Below are positions 53,632 to 63,900 of a stretch of DNA of 64,000 nucleotides, in pieces. This DNA comes from Planctomycetota bacterium (GTDB lineage: Bacteria > Planctomycetota > Phycisphaerae > Phycisphaerales > UBA1924): the NCBI GenBank assembly GCA_018242625.1, contig JAFEBO010000008.1, forward strand, positions 620,001-684,000. Reading direction: 5' to 3'. Position 1 is the first letter of the stretch, and each line of letters begins with the position of its first letter. A program made the position numbers and the translations under genes. Below the pieces are notes generated by a model, which was given only the letters and a program-made list of their open reading frames with translations, was not told the DNA's origin and searched no databases.

Positions 53632-55985
53632 TGGATGCGAGCCGGTGGGCCAGGCTGAAGGAAGTCCACAGTGCCGCCCTCGACGTTGAAGTCGCGAAGC
53701 GGTTTGAATACATCGATGCGGTTTGCGGGGGAGACACGGACCTTCGTGCAGAAGTTGCGGCCCTGCTGCGCGTGGAGAGCGATACGGCGCTTGAAACGCC
53801 GGCCTGGAGGGTCGCGACGGTACCGGAGGAGGGCACGGAGCCTGCGCTGCTCACGCCCGGCTCCGTGCTCGGGCAGTATGAGATCGTTCGGCTCATCGGG
53901 CGGGGCGGGATGGGCGAGGTGTACGAAGCCACACAGAAGTCGCCTTCGCGACGGGTCGCGATCAAGGTTGTTGGCTCGTGGAGTTACTCCGCACGCGCCG
54001 CGCGTCGACTCGAGAACGAGGCGGCCATGCTCGCCCGGCTCGATCATCCGAACATCGCCGGAGTCATCGAGCTTGCCTTCGCGGAAATACCTGGCGCGGG
54101 GAAGCGAGCCTATGTGGTCATGGAGTTTGTCGATGGCGTCCCGCTCACCGAGGCCGCCCGGGGTGCCCGGGTCGACGCGAAACTTGGCTTGTTCCAGCAG
54201 GTGTGCGACGCGGTCGAGCACGCGCATCAGCGCGGGGTTCTTCATCGCGATCTCAAGCCGACGAACATTCTGGTGGACGCGTCCTCTCGGGTTCGCGTCG
54301 TTGATTTCGGGATCGCGGGAGAGGTCCTCGAGTCTGGATCGGGCGGCGTAGCGTCCCTTCAAACGCGTATTACCGCCCCGGACGCCATCGTCCCCGGCAC
54401 GCTGGCCTACATGAGTCCGGAGCAGGCTTCGGGTCATTCCAAAGCGGTGGATACCCGATCGGACGTCTTTGCGCTGGGGGTTGTCTTATTTGAGCTGCTC
54501 GCGGGTGAGTTGCCGCGTGATCCTCGTGCGATGTCCCTGGTCGGGCTTCTCCGATCGATCACTGAGGATGAGCCGCCCCGCCTGTCCGCACGTGAGCCTT
54601 CTTTCCGCGGCGACCTGGATCTGATCGTCCGCGCCGCGATGGCGCGTGAACCGGCGTTCCGGTATCAGTCGGCGTCGGCGCTTCGTACCGACATTGAACG
54701 ATTCCGAACGCAGCAGCCGCTCGCTATCCGGCCCGCGAGCCTGCGCTACTCCCTCGCCAAGCTCATCCGGCGGAATCGCGTCACATCGGCCGCGATCGGG
54801 CTGGGGGTGATCGCTCTTTGCGCCGGCGTGATGGTCGGGGCCATCCAGTATCGCAAGGCGGTCCGGGCGGAAGCCCTTGCCAGGGAACGGCTGTCGGATT
54901 TGCGGCGCTCGTCGACCGAGCTGATCACAGATCTGTATGACAAGCTCTGGGACATGGACGGGGTAACCACGGCCCGCAAGTACCTTGCCGGAGAGGCGCT
55001 GCGCCGGCTCGAGAAGCTGCTCGCGATTGATTCCGATGACCCGGCCCTGTTGTGGGATCTTTCGACCGCGTGCATGAAACTCGCGGCGCCGGTCGGCGCC
55101 TTCGGCAGCCCGAATTCGGGCGACACCGACGGCGCGCGGCGGCTGTGCATGCGAGCGTGCGAATTGCGAGAAAGAGTCTTAGCGACGGCGCCGCGGAATC
55201 GAGAATATCGGTTCGGTACGGCGATCGCTCTCTCCAACGCTTCGGCCATGTGCGGCGACGATGAGTCGGCCCGGCTGCTCGCGCGGGCTACCCAGCTGCT
55301 TGAAGCCCTTGTGGAGGAAGACCCTTCGGACGAGGGCGCAACCGGACTTCTCTCCTATGTCTGGATCCGCGAGGGGGCACGGCGGGCGCAGTTCGGCGCG
55401 CAGCGAGGCGAGGACCCGGCGCCGGCGTTCGAGCGTGCGGAAGAGATCGCCCGGGGGCTGGCGATCAAGCATCCCGACAGCCACCGGTGCGTTGGCTCGC
55501 TGGGGATTGCGTACAGCCATCACGCGCAGTGGCTTCATGATCACGACCCGGACGCTGCGATGCGTATTTTTCGGCGCGTGCAGGATGTCCTCCGGCCCGA
55601 ATATGTTCTACACCCGGAGGATTATTCGATGATGCGTCATCTCGCCTTTGCCGACGGTGCGGAGGCAGAGGCCCTCTTGCGTTCGGGGATGAGTGACGAA
55701 GCGATTGCCCTGGCGGACCGAGTCGTCGCGACGCTGCGGGACCGCCTCCAGAAGGATCCAACCGATTCGATGATCCGGATCGACCTGGCCGGCGCCCTCG
55801 AAACATCCTCCCGCGTTCGAGGACGGGACGGCCGAGCGCAGGCTGCGGAGGCCCGTGCGCTCCTGCTGCAGGACCGCACGGAAGAGAGCCTCTCGAACGG
55901 CCAGCGTCAACTGCTCACCCGGTTGGACAAACTGCTTGAGGCCACGGCGAACCCGGCGCCGGCCTCGTCGGCCGAGCCAAATTGA
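53631..55985 (+). CDS. Membrane Ser/Thr protein kinase with TPR-like sensor
   Basis: 784 residues. An N-terminal helical segment (about 1-60) precedes a Hanks-type kinase domain (about 83-360): glycine loop IGRGGMGEVYEA, Lys112 in VAIKVV, HRDLKPTN (Asp207), DFGIAGE (Asp225) and GTLAYMSPEQASG. One membrane segment follows at about 385-405, then a C-terminal region of about 380 residues made of helical TPR-like repeats, probably outside the membrane. Coupled to the ECF sigma gene by TGATG; it probably phosphorylates that sigma factor or controls its release. Confidence 0.9.
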   Translation: MDASRWARLKEVHSAALDVEVAKRFEYIDAVCGGDTDLRAEVAALLRVESDTALETPAWRVATVPEEGTEPALLTPGSVLGQYEIVRLIGRGGMGEVYEATQKSPSRRVAIKVVGSWSYSARAARRLENEAAMLARLDHPNIAGVIELAFAEIPGAGKRAYVVMEFVDGVPLTEAARGARVDAKLGLFQQVCDAVEHAHQRGVLHRDLKPTNILVDASSRVRVVDFGIAGEVLESGSGGVASLQTRITAPDAIVPGTLAYMSPEQASGHSKAVDTRSDVFALGVVLFELLAGELPRDPRAMSLVGLLRSITEDEPPRLSAREPSFRGDLDLIVRAAMAREPAFRYQSASALRTDIERFRTQQPLAIRPASLRYSLAKLIRRNRVTSAAIGLGVIALCAGVMVGAIQYRKAVRAEALARERLSDLRRSSTELITDLYDKLWDMDGVTTARKYLAGEALRRLEKLLAIDSDDPALLWDLSTACMKLAAPVGAFGSPNSGDTDGARRLCMRACELRERVLATAPRNREYRFGTAIALSNASAMCGDDESARLLARATQLLEALVEEDPSDEGATGLLSYVWIREGARRAQFGAQRGEDPAPAFERAEEIARGLAIKHPDSHRCVGSLGIAYSHHAQWLHDHDPDAAMRIFRRVQDVLRPEYVLHPEDYSMMRHLAFADGAEAEALLRSGMSDEAIALADRVVATLRDRLQKDPTDSMIRIDLAGALETSSRVRGRDGRAQAAEARALLLQDRTEESLSNGQRQLLTRLDKLLEATANPAPASSAEPN

Positions 55986-56035
55986 GGCTCTGCGCTGTGC
56001 AGTGCCGCAGAATATGACAATTCGACGCCGGTGAG

Positions 56036-56767
56036 TCAATGGCGTCTGCGGCGAGCGCAGAGCGCGCCGAGGCCAAGCACGGAGAGGGCACCGGGGGCGG
56101 GGACCTGCTGGATATCGATGGAGCTGGTATCGACGTTAAAGACGAGGCTGTCGTTGGCGGTGCCATCCCAGGTGAAGTTGATTACGAAGTCGGCGACGAT
56201 GTGGGTGCCGTCGCCGGCGTTTGGTCCGCCGAAGCCGTCGACGTACTGGAAGTTGACATCATTCGTGCCGGGGCCGAAGGTGGCGGTGGCTCCGCTGCTG
56301 CCGACCAGTTGAAGCAGGTTGTCGCTGGCGTCGAGCAGACCGTAATCGGTCTGAGCGTTGAACATGTCGAAGGTGCCGCCCGAGGTGATGATCTGGAATT
56401 TGAAGGCGGTGTTGAGCTTGTCGTAGGCGTTGTTCCAGGGGCGGTTGAGAACACCGTCGACGACCGCGATGAGGCGCATGCCGCGGAATTCGCCTTCGCC
56501 GCCGGGTTGGTACTGGCCTCCGGTCATGCTGAAAAGTGTGGGATTGCTGGTGGAGCGATCGTTGCCGGTGCCGAAGAGCTTGATGCCGTTGGGCAGAGCG
56601 GATGTGTTGTAGTTCACCGGAACGTCGGAAGGGAGCCACTGATTGCTCTCGGTGTTGTAGTACTGGAGTTGAAGGGCGCGATAGGACCAGGTCGAGTCAT
56701 CCGCAACCGCAAGCCCTGCGGTGAGGGCGGCGGCGAAAAGACCGAGCGAAGCAGCGGTACGCAACAT
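56036..56767 (-). CDS. Secreted PEP-CTERM-like protein 2
   Basis: 243 residues. Signal peptide LRTAASLGLFAAALTAGLAVA, then a beta-rich domain (WSYRALQLQYYNTESNQW; GEFRGMRLIAVVDGVL; FTWDGTANDSLVFNVDTS). The C-terminus VPAPGALSVLGLGALCARRRR is a clear PEP-CTERM-type sorting tail with PAPG motif. A GAGGAG precedes the ATG. It has no LacI-type operator. Convergent with the kinase gene and upstream of nothing on its strand. Function unknown; such proteins are usually exported and anchored by an exosortase. Confidence 0.78.
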   Translation of the reverse strand: MLRTAASLGLFAAALTAGLAVADDSTWSYRALQLQYYNTESNQWLPSDVPVNYNTSALPNGIKLFGTGNDRSTSNPTLFSMTGGQYQPGGEGEFRGMRLIAVVDGVLNRPWNNAYDKLNTAFKFQIITSGGTFDMFNAQTDYGLLDASDNLLQLVGSSGATATFGPGTNDVNFQYVDGFGGPNAGDGTHIVADFVINFTWDGTANDSLVFNVDTSSIDIQQVPAPGALSVLGLGALCARRRRH

Positions 56768-56973
56768 GAAAAGCTCCTCACGTGCCCTCTGACCCCAGCC
56801 CCAGAGCTGGAAATCGGAATGGGAACTGCCGGCCGAGCCGGGACGCTTTTCAAGAGTGCCCCGATAACTTCAGAATGCCAATTAATTCGCGGAGAATCGG
56901 CGCCGAGCCTGATGGAAAGGCCCGCGAAATGCCCTTGCTCTGAAAAAATGGGTTTGAGGGGGGCTGCCAAGCC

Positions 56974-58380
56974 TCAAACGAATGGGTCGGTATCGAGGTG
57001 CTTCCCGTTGCTGGCGATGACTTTCTGATACCAGGCGGCCGAGTCCTTGGGCGTGCGCTTCTGGGTTGCGTAATCGACGTGCACGAGGCCGAACCGCTCC
57101 TTGTATCCCTGCGACCATTCGAAGTTGTCGAGGATCGACCAGTGGAAGTAGCCGCGGATGTCGGAGCCGGCGCGGATGGCTTCGCGGAGCTCGAGCAGAT
57201 AGCGCCGGGTGAAGTCGATGCGCTGGGGATCGTGGACCTTACCGTCCATGCTGACCCAGTCGATGCCGCTCATGCCGTTCTCGGTGATGTAGACCGGGAG
57301 CTTGTAGCGTTCGGCGGTGTAGCGCGGGCCCCAATGCAGGCTCTTTGGCTCGACGGGCCAGCGGAAGGCGGTGGTGGGGTGTGTGGGGTGGCGTTCAACG
57401 ACGGCCGGCTTGCCGTTCTCGCCGCGGCGGACGGGCGTGCCTTCGTAGATGTTGACGCCGATGAAGTCGATCTTCTGTGAGATCAGTTCCATGTCGCCGG
57501 GCAGGGGCTTTGGCGCGTCGGCGCCGAAGATCTGGAGGCCGTCCTGGGGGTAGTGGCCGCGGACGATTGCATCGGCGTACCAAGTGTTGTTCCACAGGTT
57601 GCGCTCGGTGATTGAGCCCATGGCTTCGATGGCGGCCTGCTGATCGTGGGTCGAGTCTGTCGCCGGGTATCGCGTGACGCAGACGGGCGCGAATCCGATG
57701 GACTGCGGGCCTTTGCATCGGGCGCGGAGCACCTGCACGCCGGTGCCGTGGCTCATCAGGGCGTGGTGGCAGGCGACGAGCAGCTCGCGTGTGGGGAGGC
57801 GGAGTCCGGGAGCGTTGTGGGCGTCGGCGTGCCCGAACTGGAGAAAGACCTGCGGCTCGTTGAGGGTCATCCAGTTTGTGACGCGGTCGCCGAGGCGATC
57901 GGCGACGGCCTGCGTGTAATCGGCGAACCACTTCACGGATTCACGGTTGAGCCAGCCGCCCTTGCGGAAGAGAGCTTCGGGGTAATCCCAGTGAAAAAGC
58001 GTGGCGAAGGGCGTGATGCCGGATGCGAGCAGTTCGTTCACAAGGCGGTCGTAGAAGTCGAGTCCTTTGGTGTTGAGAGCGCCTGCGCCCTCGGGGAAGA
58101 TGCGTGTCCAAGCGATCGAGAAGCGATAGGCCTTGAGGCCGATCGACTTCATGATGGCGACGTCTTCCTTGTACCGGTTGTAGTGATCACAGGCGGTGTC
58201 GCCTGTGTGGCCCTGGTAGACGTTCTGGCGTACAGGGTTAAAGCCGGGTCCGCCCTCGGTGGGAACGGCGTGGCAGTAGGTATCCCAGATGGACGGGCCG
58301 CGGCCGTCCGTATTCCAGGCACCCTCGATCTGATAAGCGCTGCTCGCGGCGCCCCACGTGAAGTTGGCGGGAAATGACAT
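56974..58380 (-). CDS. GH1 beta-glucosidase
   Basis: 468 residues, full GH1 barrel. N-terminal FPANFTWGAASSAYQIEGAW, acid/base Glu175 in MTLNEPQVF, nucleophile Glu367 in YITENGMSG, and the substrate-site segment HWSILDNFEWSQGYKERFGL near the end. No signal peptide, so it works inside the cell on imported beta-linked glucosides. It lies 32 bases after the dockerin glycosidase gene and so should be transcribed from the operator-controlled promoter at 60847. It complements the GH94 phosphorylase with a hydrolytic route. Confidence 0.93.
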   Translation of the reverse strand: MSFPANFTWGAASSAYQIEGAWNTDGRGPSIWDTYCHAVPTEGGPGFNPVRQNVYQGHTGDTACDHYNRYKEDVAIMKSIGLKAYRFSIAWTRIFPEGAGALNTKGLDFYDRLVNELLASGITPFATLFHWDYPEALFRKGGWLNRESVKWFADYTQAVADRLGDRVTNWMTLNEPQVFLQFGHADAHNAPGLRLPTRELLVACHHALMSHGTGVQVLRARCKGPQSIGFAPVCVTRYPATDSTHDQQAAIEAMGSITERNLWNNTWYADAIVRGHYPQDGLQIFGADAPKPLPGDMELISQKIDFIGVNIYEGTPVRRGENGKPAVVERHPTHPTTAFRWPVEPKSLHWGPRYTAERYKLPVYITENGMSGIDWVSMDGKVHDPQRIDFTRRYLLELREAIRAGSDIRGYFHWSILDNFEWSQGYKERFGLVHVDYATQKRTPKDSAAWYQKVIASNGKHLDTDPFV

Positions 58381-58412
58381 AGGGCGGACTGTATCGTCGC
58401 GCCGCCGCGATT

Positions 58413-60755
58413 TCAGTTGCAGAGCAGGTCGTTGTAAGCCGCGACGAAAATCACGAAATCTGAATCATCGCACTGGCTGTCGCCGTTGAGGTCGGCATTT
58501 CGGTATGCGCCGGGAGTGAGCAGGTCGTTGTAGCTCTGCACGAAGATCGAGAAGTCGGAGTCGTCCACGAGACCGTCGTTGTTGAAATCGGCCGCGCAAG
58601 ACGAGAGATTGAGGAGCGGACCGGCGAGCACTTTCTGCACAACGCCGGGCTTGATGAGTTCGGCCAGTCCCAGCGCGCCGAGGGCGACGTCGGGCATGCC
58701 GGCGGAGTCGGGAAGCCACGATTGCTGCGTGTTCGAGCGCCGGTAGAGGATGCTTGCGCCGGTCTTGAAGGTCTGGCGTGCTCCGAGGCGGTAGGCGTGG
58801 TACGCCGCGACGGCCGCCGGGACGTTCGGCGTGCCGCTCCCGTCGCCCGCGGCGAACGCCTCGAGCGAGGTAAACGTTGCGATGTCGTCGGTGTGCGAAC
58901 CGAGAGAATCGGCGTTGTAGCCGCCGGGCGTTGTGCCGGCCGAGAAAACGGTGTTCCAGCGCGGTCCGTTGTCGTCGGTCCATGCGTAATTCGAGAGCCG
59001 CACGTTGCGGATCTGGGTGCGCCAGTCGGGGTTCTGCCGATAGCCGTCGACAAGAAGGAGCGAGTAGAGGTTCGTGAATGCGGACTGGAAGCTGCCGACG
59101 AAATCGGTGGTGATATCGAATCCGGCGATGAATGCGGTTTTGGCCCACAGCGGTCGATTGAGCCAGTTGGTGTACGCGGCGGCGGAAGTCGCGCCGCCGT
59201 AGTACTTCGCCTCATTGACGAAGATCAGACCTTCGTTGTAGCAGAATGACTGCGCGCTTGTGAGTGGTCCTCCGGTCTGTTTGCCCAGCAGGAAGAAGAC
59301 GCCCCCCGAAGGGATCAGATAGGAATCCCAGTTCTTGACGCCGCCGATGATGGCCTTGGCCGCGGCGCGGATCTGTGGATCACCGGGATAGAAGAGTGTC
59401 GCCTTTGCCGCGGCGTGCACGATCTTCATTGTGCTCATGGTCGCGTAGCCGTCGGTCCACTTGACGAGCCCGGTGGAAGGATCGATCCAGTGCTGATAGA
59501 TGCCATCGGCGGAGCGGTCCGGTTTGATGCCGTCGGGTGCCAGGCCGGCGTAGCGCGTGAGGACATTTCGCACGGCGGGAAGATTGGCCGATGTGCCGGA
59601 GAGTTCGTCGCTCATGAGGCACAGAAGAACGGTCCACGCGGCGGCGTCCGGAGTTGCGGGGTGGAATCTATTCCAGGCGGGAATCACGTCTCCGTCGATC
59701 ACCCACCCGGCGGGCTCGCCATCGGGAGAAATCAGCCCTTTGCCGAAGGAGACGACCTGCGCGACCTCGTCCTGGAGCCAGTCTTCGAAGGCAAGCCGAG
59801 TGTCCGAGGAATCAGTGCAGCGCTGCACAGTGTTGCCGCTCGCGAGCAGGAGCGCGCCATCGGCGGTGGCCGCGATGGAGGATTGTGCGGAATTCGGGCC
59901 CGAGTAGACCGTGGGTGCAAAGGCCTGCGTTGCGCGTGCCTGTGCGAGCGGGGCGAACCAGGTGACGGCGCCCGTGCCGGTGGACGAGAGCATGTACAAG
60001 CCCGCGTTGGAAGAGCCGCCGTAATGATCGCTGAAAGCAAGATCACGGATGTTTCCGACCGTGCCAAGAGACGTAAAAGAGAGCGAGTTGGACGCGATGA
60101 TCGAGCGCCAGATCTGGCCTCCCCACGAGCCGATGATGGCGTTGGTGCTTCGATCGATCGCGATGCCGGTTGGCGTCTGGCCGGGAGCGAGAGCGGTCGT
60201 GAAGAGGAGCGAACCCGTGATGGCGGCGCGGCCGGCCGAGTAGCAGCGGAGTTCGCTGCTCCGCCCGACGTAGAGCCGGCCCTTGTAATGCGCCATTCCC
60301 ATGTGCGTAAACGTCGCATCCGGAGGCGAAAGGTCGACGCGCGCGAAGAGCGTGAGCTGATCCGATTGCGTGTCGTACCGGAGGATCGCATCCGCGGGAT
60401 TGGCATCCGGCGAGGCGCTGGAGGTGTGCAGCCCGATGAACAGCAGTCGGCCCGAGTCGGAAAAGGTCATCGCGACCGGACCGTCCGTACTGGAATCGAG
60501 CGCCATCCAGGGAACGAGCGTCGTCATTCGGCTGCGGGTAAGTGTTCGCAGGAGCGTGCCGCGGGTATCCCGGATCTCGATCGAGTCGCTCGTCGGGCTT
60601 GCCGCGGCGGAATATCCGCCGAGCGGACTTGAAGCGACCGCGCTCACCGACGAGCCGACGGGAAATGAGGTTGTCCAGGAAGTGGCGACAGGTGCGGCCA
60701 AGGCGCTTGTGCCGCCGCACACCAACAGACAACCGATCTTGGATACCCGCTTCAT
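58413..60755 (-). CDS. Secreted dockerin protein with propeller-like and alpha-helical catalytic-type domain
   Basis: 780 residues. Signal peptide KIGCLLVCGGTSALA. Residues about 25-320 form repeated beta blades (DSIEIRDTRGTLLRTL; DAILRYDTQSDQLTLF; GTVGNIRDLAFSD), probably a propeller. Residues about 320-690 are helical with W/D-rich segments (DGIYQHWIDPSTGLVKWTDG, NYAWTDDNGPRWN) resembling six-hairpin (alpha/alpha)6 glycosidases, without a family I can name. Two dockerin-like calcium loops end the protein (DFNNDGLVDDSDF and DLNGDSQCDDSDF). First gene of the operon with GH1; LacI-type operator 92 bases upstream. Confidence 0.7.
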   Translation of the reverse strand: MKRVSKIGCLLVCGGTSALAAPVATSWTTSFPVGSSVSAVASSPLGGYSAAASPTSDSIEIRDTRGTLLRTLTRSRMTTLVPWMALDSSTDGPVAMTFSDSGRLLFIGLHTSSASPDANPADAILRYDTQSDQLTLFARVDLSPPDATFTHMGMAHYKGRLYVGRSSELRCYSAGRAAITGSLLFTTALAPGQTPTGIAIDRSTNAIIGSWGGQIWRSIIASNSLSFTSLGTVGNIRDLAFSDHYGGSSNAGLYMLSSTGTGAVTWFAPLAQARATQAFAPTVYSGPNSAQSSIAATADGALLLASGNTVQRCTDSSDTRLAFEDWLQDEVAQVVSFGKGLISPDGEPAGWVIDGDVIPAWNRFHPATPDAAAWTVLLCLMSDELSGTSANLPAVRNVLTRYAGLAPDGIKPDRSADGIYQHWIDPSTGLVKWTDGYATMSTMKIVHAAAKATLFYPGDPQIRAAAKAIIGGVKNWDSYLIPSGGVFFLLGKQTGGPLTSAQSFCYNEGLIFVNEAKYYGGATSAAAYTNWLNRPLWAKTAFIAGFDITTDFVGSFQSAFTNLYSLLLVDGYRQNPDWRTQIRNVRLSNYAWTDDNGPRWNTVFSAGTTPGGYNADSLGSHTDDIATFTSLEAFAAGDGSGTPNVPAAVAAYHAYRLGARQTFKTGASILYRRSNTQQSWLPDSAGMPDVALGALGLAELIKPGVVQKVLAGPLLNLSSCAADFNNDGLVDDSDFSIFVQSYNDLLTPGAYRNADLNGDSQCDDSDFVIFVAAYNDLLCN

Positions 60756-60846
60756 GACGCTCTCTCTACGGCCCGGCCCGAAAGGTGTGCGATTCCACTT
60801 CGAACATACGCGAAGGAATTGACGGCGGCACGCCGATTCGCGATAA

Positions 60847-60860
60847 TGTAAGCGATTTCA
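60847..60860. promoter_or_regulatory. LacI-type operator 5 (dockerin-GH1 operon / terminal glycosidase)
   Basis: TGTAAGCGATTTCA, full match to TGNAANCGNTTNCA, between divergent genes (92 bases from one start, 87 from the other). On the minus strand it lies between a TTGCAA and a CATTAT-like box, where a repressor would block RNA polymerase. Confidence 0.65.
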
Positions 60861-60947
60861 CACTTGCAAAAGCGGGTATCGTTCCCAGAGGCCGCTGCGC
60901 GGATCGGTTTGCGGACCAGCGGAATCGGGAACGCTCCGGAGATTGCC

Positions 60948-63900
60948 ATGGGTATGTCCACGTTTGCCCGTCTTGCCGCTTCTTTCCTTTTGCTGCTTGG
61001 CGCGCACGCCCGGGGGGATGATCTGTTTCGGGATGATTTCGCGGATGTCTCCAAGTGGACGCTGCAGGCGAGCGACGGCGTAGTTGCCGAGATTGTGGCG
61101 CAAGCTGATGGAGGCAAGTCCGCTCTGCGTCTTCGCTTCGACTTTCGCGCGGGGAGCGGCTTCGTGGTCGTGCGGCGGCGCGTTGGCGTGCCTCTTCCGG
61201 AGAACTACGTCCTCAACGTACAGATCCGGGGCGGCGGACCTGCAAACAACTTCGAGACCAAACTGCTCGATTCCTCTGGCGACAACGTGTGGTGGGTCAA
61301 TCAGCGAGACTACGTGCCGCCGGAACGCTGGACGTGGGAGCGATTCAAACGCCGGCATTTTTCATTTGCATGGGGACCGGCCGCGGGGAAGCCGCACGAA
61401 ACGCTCGGGGCGATCGAGTTTGCGATTGCGGCGAGCAGCGGCGGCGCCGGTTTCGTTGAGTTTTCCGATCTCTCCCTGCAATCGCTTCCCAAGCCGGAGG
61501 TGCGATCGGAGTCGATCTCGGTGGTGCAGGCGAACGGCACGATCCAGCGAGAAGGTCTGGAGCGCCTGTTCGAGCGGGGAGGTGCGCCGGTGACGTGGAA
61601 ACCCGGGAGGGAAGAGGGCGTCGTGACATTTGATCTGGGTCGCACGCGTGAATTCGGGGGCGTTCTCGGAAACTTCGAGCCGGGAACGCAGGCGTACGAG
61701 GTGCGGGTTGAGTCGTCGCTCGACGGCGCGAGCTACGAGTCCGTTGGAAGCGCGCTGGTGGGCAATTCGGGCCGTTTCCTCCTGCCGCTGCGCGATCTGG
61801 AAGCTTCGTTCGTTCGTATTCGTACCGTCGGCGGCTCTGCGGTGACCACGCTGAAGTCGCTCGAATTCGCACCCCTGGATTTCGGCGCGACGATGAACGG
61901 AACCTTTGCGCGGATCGCCTCCGAGACGCCTCGGGGTTTGTTGCCGCGCTACCTGATTGGGGAACAGCAGTACTGGACTGTGGTGGGCGTGGCCGACGAC
62001 AAGAACGAAGGTCTGCTCGGCGCCGACGGCGCGGTCGAGGTCGATAAAGAGCAGTTCAGCATCGAGCCGATCATCGTGCCGGAATCGGGCGACCCTCTCA
62101 CGTGGGCCAACGCGAAGCTGACGCAGGAACTCGCGGACGGCTACTTGCCCCTGCCCTCTGTGACGCGGGATTACACGGGCCTGCGTCTGCGGATCGATGC
62201 ATTCGCATTCGGCGATTCCGGCGAGAGTTCCCTCGCCGTTCGATACACCGTGACAAACACCGGGGAACAGCGCGCCAAGGGCCGCTTGCTACTCGCGGTT
62301 CGACCGCTGCAGGTGAATCCGCCGTGGCAGGATCTCAAAACGAGTGGCGGTTTCGCGCCGATCGATGCGATCGGTGTCGATGCGACGCGCGACCCGATCC
62401 TCATTATCCGCCGGGCACGCCCCGACACCGTGAAAACCGTGCAGATCATCGGGGGAATAGAACGGATCGCGTCGAGTATCTCCGACTATGGAGATGCGGC
62501 CATAAGGGTGATCCGGGGAGATGAACCAATCAAGGGAGAAAGTCCGCAGGAGAACCGGCGTGCCCTGTCCGCGGCCGCGGTTTGCCGGTACGACCTTGCG
62601 CCCGGTGAATCCAGAGAATGGGCGGCGGTGAGCCCGTTCCACGGCGCGTTCGAGCGCGCCGGTCCGCTGGGATCACTTGGGAATACGCCGATCGATCTCT
62701 CGCTTTCGAGCTTGAGGGACCGGGAAGAAGCAATGAAGAAGTGGTGGCGCGAGGAACTCAATCGCGTCACCCTGCGATTGCCCGCGGCCCGCGATCTCGA
62801 GAACACCTTTCGCACCGCGCAGGCCCACATCCTCATCAACCGCGACGGCCCCGCGATCCAGCCGGGTTCGCGCACCTACGAGCGTTCATGGATTCGCGAC
62901 GGATGTCTGACCAGCAGCGCGCTGCTTGCCACGGGGCACGCGGATCGCGTGCGAGAGTTCATCGACTGGTACGCGCCCTACCAGTATCCGTCGGGCAAAG
63001 TGCCCTGCGTGGTGGACAGGCGGGGGCCCGACCCGGTTCCCGAAAACGACAGCCACGGGCAGCTGCTGTACCTGCTCCACAAGTACTACCTTTTCACGCA
63101 CGACAAAGAAACGCTCGCAAAGAACTACCAGCACGTGGTGATGGCGGTCGACTACATCGATTCGCTCCGCAAGCAGCGGATGACGGGCGAGTACGCGAAT
63201 GCGGATGGCCTCAAACGCGCCGAGTACGGTCTCGTGCCCGAATCGATCAGCCACGAGGGCTACAGCGCCAAGCCCATGCACAGCTACTGGGACGACTTCT
63301 TCGTGGAGAAGGGTTTGCAGGATGCCGCGGACATCGCTCGCGTGCTTGGAAGGACCGAGGACGAGGCGGAATTTCAGAAAATGGCCGACGAGTTTCGCTC
63401 CGCGGTCATCGGGTCGATCCGGCGGGCAACCGCACATCACAAGATCGACTACATCCCGGGCTGCGTGGAGCTGGGGGACTTCGATGCGACCAGCACAACG
63501 GTGGCGCTCTGGCCGTGCGGGGCGGGCGCGTGGCTCGACCACGTACAGCTCGAGCGGACTTTTGACAGGTTCTACGGATTTGCGATGGGCCGAATCGATG
63601 GGAGCGTGAAGTACAACGAGTACACGCCTTACGAATGGCGGATCGTCGGCTCGATGATCCGGCTGGGATGGCCGCAGAAGGCCTGGAAACTCATGGACTT
63701 CTACATGGCCGACCGGCGGCCGGCGGCGTGGAACCAGTGGGGCGAGATCGTGTGGCGCAAGCCGGAGACGCCGAAGTTCATTGGCGACATGCCGCACACC
63801 TGGGTGGCGAGCGATTTCCTGAACTCGGTGCGCTCGCTGTTCGTGTACGAGGACGAGAGGACAAAGTCGCTCATGATCGGCGCGGGGATCCGACCCGAGT

